The position numbers and the translations under genes were made by a program. Positions 14,522 through 16,394 of a stretch of 16,394 bases of DNA are shown here, one piece after another. Positions within the stretch are counted from its first letter, which is position 1; each line of letters begins with the position of its first letter. Under the pieces are notes generated by a model. That model was not told the origin of the DNA. It did not search any database and saw nothing but the letters and a program-made list of their open reading frames with translations. The stretch is from Candidatus Bathyarchaeota archaeon (GTDB lineage Archaea; Thermoproteota; Bathyarchaeia; TCS64). The stretch lies in contig DAOVCM010000006.1 in the NCBI GenBank assembly GCA_030670015.1, positions 1 through 16,394 on the forward strand, read 5' to 3'.

Positions 14522-14891
14522 AATTGAGACATCTAAGAACGGATAAAACATTATCAAGCAGAACTATACAGTATTATAGGATCCTTATATGAAGCAATTA
14601 TGACTCTATAAAATGGAACCACGAATATTGGAATACGGGCTCTTGCGCTCAAATATGGGAAAATACACGTTATTCCAGAGCGACAGTGAACGTCCTTAGT
14701 ATTATAAAACACGTGTTTGTCAAAGACATAATCTGGACATATCGAGAGTACTTCAATGATAAACCTCTTCGTGTTCGAGTCCCCGATCACAGATATGGAT
14801 TCATTTCGATCGGAATTATCTCCCAATAAAATATATCAGGATCGTTACAGGTACTGTGGCTGTTTAAATCAGCGTGATTGATACAAAATAG
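14522..14891. other. Gap with no recognisable gene
   Basis: About 370 bases lie between the archaeosortase and the reductase-family gene. A 90-codon minus-strand frame from TTG (14826-14554) has no ribosome-binding site and no recognisable motif. The plus strand offers short overlapping frames interrupted by stops that could be gene debris (one ends in a stretch like RVRVPDHRYGFISIG). I cannot support either as a gene. Confidence 0.5.
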
Positions 14892-15941
14892 TTACAAGAT
14901 AAGGGTAAGGATCAGCACTAGTCCCACTATAGTGCCCAGCCAAACCCACACACCGCGCCAGTTCAAAGGTATCTTAGCGCTGCCATCCTCGACGGGTAGG
15001 ATCTTTCGGTTAACGTATTCACGCAAGCGGTCCATCTTAGGTGTCGGGACGGAAGCGGAGCGAGCCAACGCCTTGAATTCGGTGGCGAGTTTTTTCCCCT
15101 CCTCATGAGCGGCACTGGCATGCCCAAATGCAGCTTCTACAACCTTACTGTTTAATCTTCGCTGGATCAAGGTTACTAAAATTGGTTCAGGTATCCACTC
15201 TAACATTATCTTGAGAATTGACGGAATGATAGGGATATCGTGCGCCCGCAGTACCCTAAACCCCTCATGGACCGCCCTAACCATCATAACTACTGCGTCT
15301 CGGGTGCGGGCCATACGGTAGTTGTCGAATCCCGCCATGTAAAGTGCTCCTCCCATGGAGAGGATTAACGCTACGTGTGTCTTGAGCCAGGCGTCCATAT
15401 CCGGGCTGATTGTCACCGGGAATCCGGCACCTTCAAACGCCTCGATGATCTTCTTCAGCCGTGGAGTGGTGTTTCCGTCTAGTTCCCCCATTGTTGTCCT
15501 GTATTCTCTGTTACCCTCTGAAGTAATATAGCGGACGACGTGACCTTCTCGCGTTCCACCGGCGCCAGGAAAACCCAGCAGGACGCGCTCACGGCCCAGC
15601 GCTGCAATCATCTCGTCAGGGCCGGCGGCGTTATTACCCATGAAAAGGACGTTGGGCGTATACAGGTTTGCAGCCAGTGCAGGTACCACCTCTGAAACAC
15701 GATTCTTTGGCACAAATACGACCACTAGATTATAGGCGTCTTCCGGTTTCAGTTCTTCCACTATGTTGACTCGAGTCGTCGTTCGATACCCGGTGGTAAC
15801 ATCTTCCAACACGATGCCGAGCTCGCGCAGGTCGGTTAACCGTTGCCCTCGCGCCAGAATAGAGACGTCCTGTCTGGATTCATGCAGCCGTGCAGCGTAC
15901 AGACTGCCTGTTACACCCGCACCGTAAACTAAGATTTTCAC
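14892..15941 (-). CDS. Ketopantoate reductase family protein, C-terminal TM
   Basis: This 349-residue protein has an N-terminal NAD(P) Rossmann fold (VYGAGVTG, GxGxxG at 7-12), NN at 103-104 near the family's substrate-binding asparagine, and Lys187 in WLKTHVAL, which matches the family's catalytic lysine region. These are features of 2-dehydropantoate 2-reductase (ApbA/PanE), an NADPH enzyme of coenzyme A synthesis. It differs from true PanE in being about 40-50 residues longer, with a C-terminal hydrophobic helix (about 329-349, GVWVWLGTIVGLVLIL) that probably anchors it to the membrane. No coenzyme A genes are nearby, so the substrate may differ. The GTG start has GAGGAGGT (15945-15952) just upstream. 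Its GC-rich codons and the family's frequency in bacteria would fit acquisition by transfer, but that is inference. Confidence 0.8.
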   Translation of the reverse strand: MKILVYGAGVTGSLYAARLHESRQDVSILARGQRLTDLRELGIVLEDVTTGYRTTTRVNIVEELKPEDAYNLVVVFVPKNRVSEVVPALAANLYTPNVLFMGNNAAGPDEMIAALGRERVLLGFPGAGGTREGHVVRYITSEGNREYRTTMGELDGNTTPRLKKIIEAFEGAGFPVTISPDMDAWLKTHVALILSMGGALYMAGFDNYRMARTRDAVVMMVRAVHEGFRVLRAHDIPIIPSILKIMLEWIPEPILVTLIQRRLNSKVVEAAFGHASAAHEEGKKLATEFKALARSASVPTPKMDRLREYVNRKILPVEDGSAKIPLNWRGVWVWLGTIVGLVLILTLIL

Positions 15942-15997
15942 TGTGACCTCCTCAGCGTCTTAACTATGCGCTTACATCAGCAACATTACAAACTGTT

Positions 15998-16010
15998 AAG
16001 TTTTATTTAG
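15998..16010 (-). promoter_or_regulatory. TATA box for reductase-family gene
   Basis: On the minus strand this reads CTAAATAAAACTT, about 57-69 bases before the GTG at 15941. The implied transcription start near 15975 leaves a leader containing the GAGGAGGT ribosome site. Confidence 0.4.
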
Positions 16011-16054
16011 TATTATTATCTAATTCTAATATCTTGATGTATTGAATCGAATAG

Positions 16055-16130
16055 TGCTCCGGCCGGGATTTGAACCCGGGATCTCTGGCTCGAAAGGCCA
16101 GAATGCTTGTCCGGACTACACCACCGGAGC
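16055..16130 (-). tRNA. tRNA-Glu (anticodon UUC)
   Basis: Read on the minus strand from 16130, acceptor GCTCCGG pairs with CCGGAGC. The anticodon arm TCTGG/CCAGA surrounds loop CCTTTCGAG with anticodon UUC. The T arm CCGGG/CCCGG has loop TTCAAAT, and the discriminator is A. CCA is not encoded (CTA follows), unlike the nearby tRNA-Asn. The D-arm sequence GTGTAGTCCGGACAAGC is typical of archaeal tRNA-Glu. No intron is seen. Confidence 0.96.
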
Positions 16131-16158
16131 ACGGGGGCTACCAGTAAAAGGATGGGCG

Positions 16159-16170
16159 AATTTATAATTC
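16159..16170 (-). promoter_or_regulatory. TATA box for tRNA-Glu
   Basis: On the minus strand this reads GAATTATAAATT, 29-40 bases upstream of the tRNA-Glu 5' end, which is the expected archaeal promoter distance. Confidence 0.6.
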
Positions 16171-16320
16171 TTACCAGAGCTACACGAGTTTGAAGTCTAT
16201 TTCTAGCTTTACCTGGGGTATTACTCAAATGATAGTATATTTGCAGCTTAAGTAATCCTTTCCTGAAGTTAACGTAAATTCTGAGGCGTACAAATGTTAC
16301 ATTTCTGGGGTTGTCGAAGG

Positions 16321-16331
16321 GTTTTTTATAT
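16321..16331 (+). promoter_or_regulatory. TATA box for CAU tRNA
   Basis: GTTTTTTATAT, preceded by a GAAGG BRE-like stretch, lies 25-35 bases upstream of the tRNA start at 16356. Spacing and sequence fit a strong archaeal tRNA promoter. Confidence 0.65.
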
Positions 16332-16355
16332 GGACATCTCGGTATTATTTTGCTG

Positions 16356-16394
16356 GGGCCCGTAGCTCAGCTTGGTTAGAGCACCAGGCTCATA
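16356..16394 (+). tRNA. Partial tRNA with CAU anticodon (Met or Ile2)
   Basis: The window ends inside this tRNA. Visible parts are acceptor GGGCCCG, TA at positions 8-9, D arm GCTC/GAGC with loop AGCTTGGTTA, anticodon 5' stem CCAGG and loop CTCATA. CAU is read by elongator methionine tRNA or, after C34 modification, by tRNA-Ile2. It does not begin like an archaeal initiator tRNA (usually AGC...). The 3' half needed to separate Met from Ile2 lies outside the window. Confidence 0.9.

Noticed and set aside
14554..14826. 90-codon minus-strand frame
   Set aside because: It has a TTG start, no ribosome site and no recognisable motif; it may be chance or gene debris.
14142..15108. Frames antisense to archaeosortase and reductase genes
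   Set aside because: They are shadow frames of well-supported genes and have no family features.

Overview
This window is archaeal chromosomal DNA. The evidence is an Alba chromatin protein, a Pth2-type peptidyl-tRNA hydrolase, an archaeal-type aspartyl-tRNA synthetase, a NusA-like zinc-ribbon/KH protein, an archaeosortase, TATA-box promoters and GTG/TTG starts with GGAGG ribosome-binding sites. Coding regions are moderately GC-rich with mostly G/C third positions, while gaps between genes are strongly AT-rich. The lineage cannot be fixed from the sequence. A mesophilic TACK or Asgard-type archaeon is a guess.

Layout: (1) 128-5701 holds one very large gene for a DUF4011 / superfamily-1 helicase / Vsr-like nuclease / DUF3320 protein, a probable nucleic-acid defence or repair enzyme. 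(2) 5702-6643 is AT-rich and contains hairpins, a perfect palindrome and a likely 36-residue membrane peptide gene. (3) A tRNA-Asn gene lies on the minus strand at 6644-6720. (4) 6933-9586 is a plus-strand information-processing cluster: alba, a NusA-like gene, aspS and pth2. (5) 9665-12899 on the minus strand is a compact nrdR-nrdD-nrdG operon with two ATGA overlaps, for the repressor, the anaerobic ribonucleotide reductase and its radical-SAM activase. (6) 12950-13530 is AT-rich with no convincing gene. (7) 13531-13867 is a broken cell-surface protein gene (CARDB-like domain plus a PGF-CTERM-like sorting tail), followed after 39 bases by an archaeosortase gene at 13907-14521. (8) 14522-14891 has nothing recognisable. 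(9) 14892-15941 on the minus strand is a ketopantoate-reductase family gene with an added C-terminal membrane helix. (10) The right end holds tRNA-Glu (minus) and the first 39 bases of a CAU-anticodon tRNA (plus).

How the genes relate: the alba-to-pth2 cluster groups chromatin/RNA binding, transcription or RNA handling, tRNA charging and recycling of stalled peptidyl-tRNA. The nrd operon makes dNTPs under oxygen-free conditions and probably controls itself through sites at its own promoter. The sortase and the decayed substrate next to it look like a former enzyme-substrate pair. The most unusual points are a 37-codon stretch of T-ending codons coinciding with an apparent insertion in aspS, loss of a conserved acidic residue in the nuclease of the giant helicase, a hairpin that masks the NusA-like ribosome-binding site, and the sortase/pseudogene pair. 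I found no CRISPR array, complete insertion sequence or prophage.
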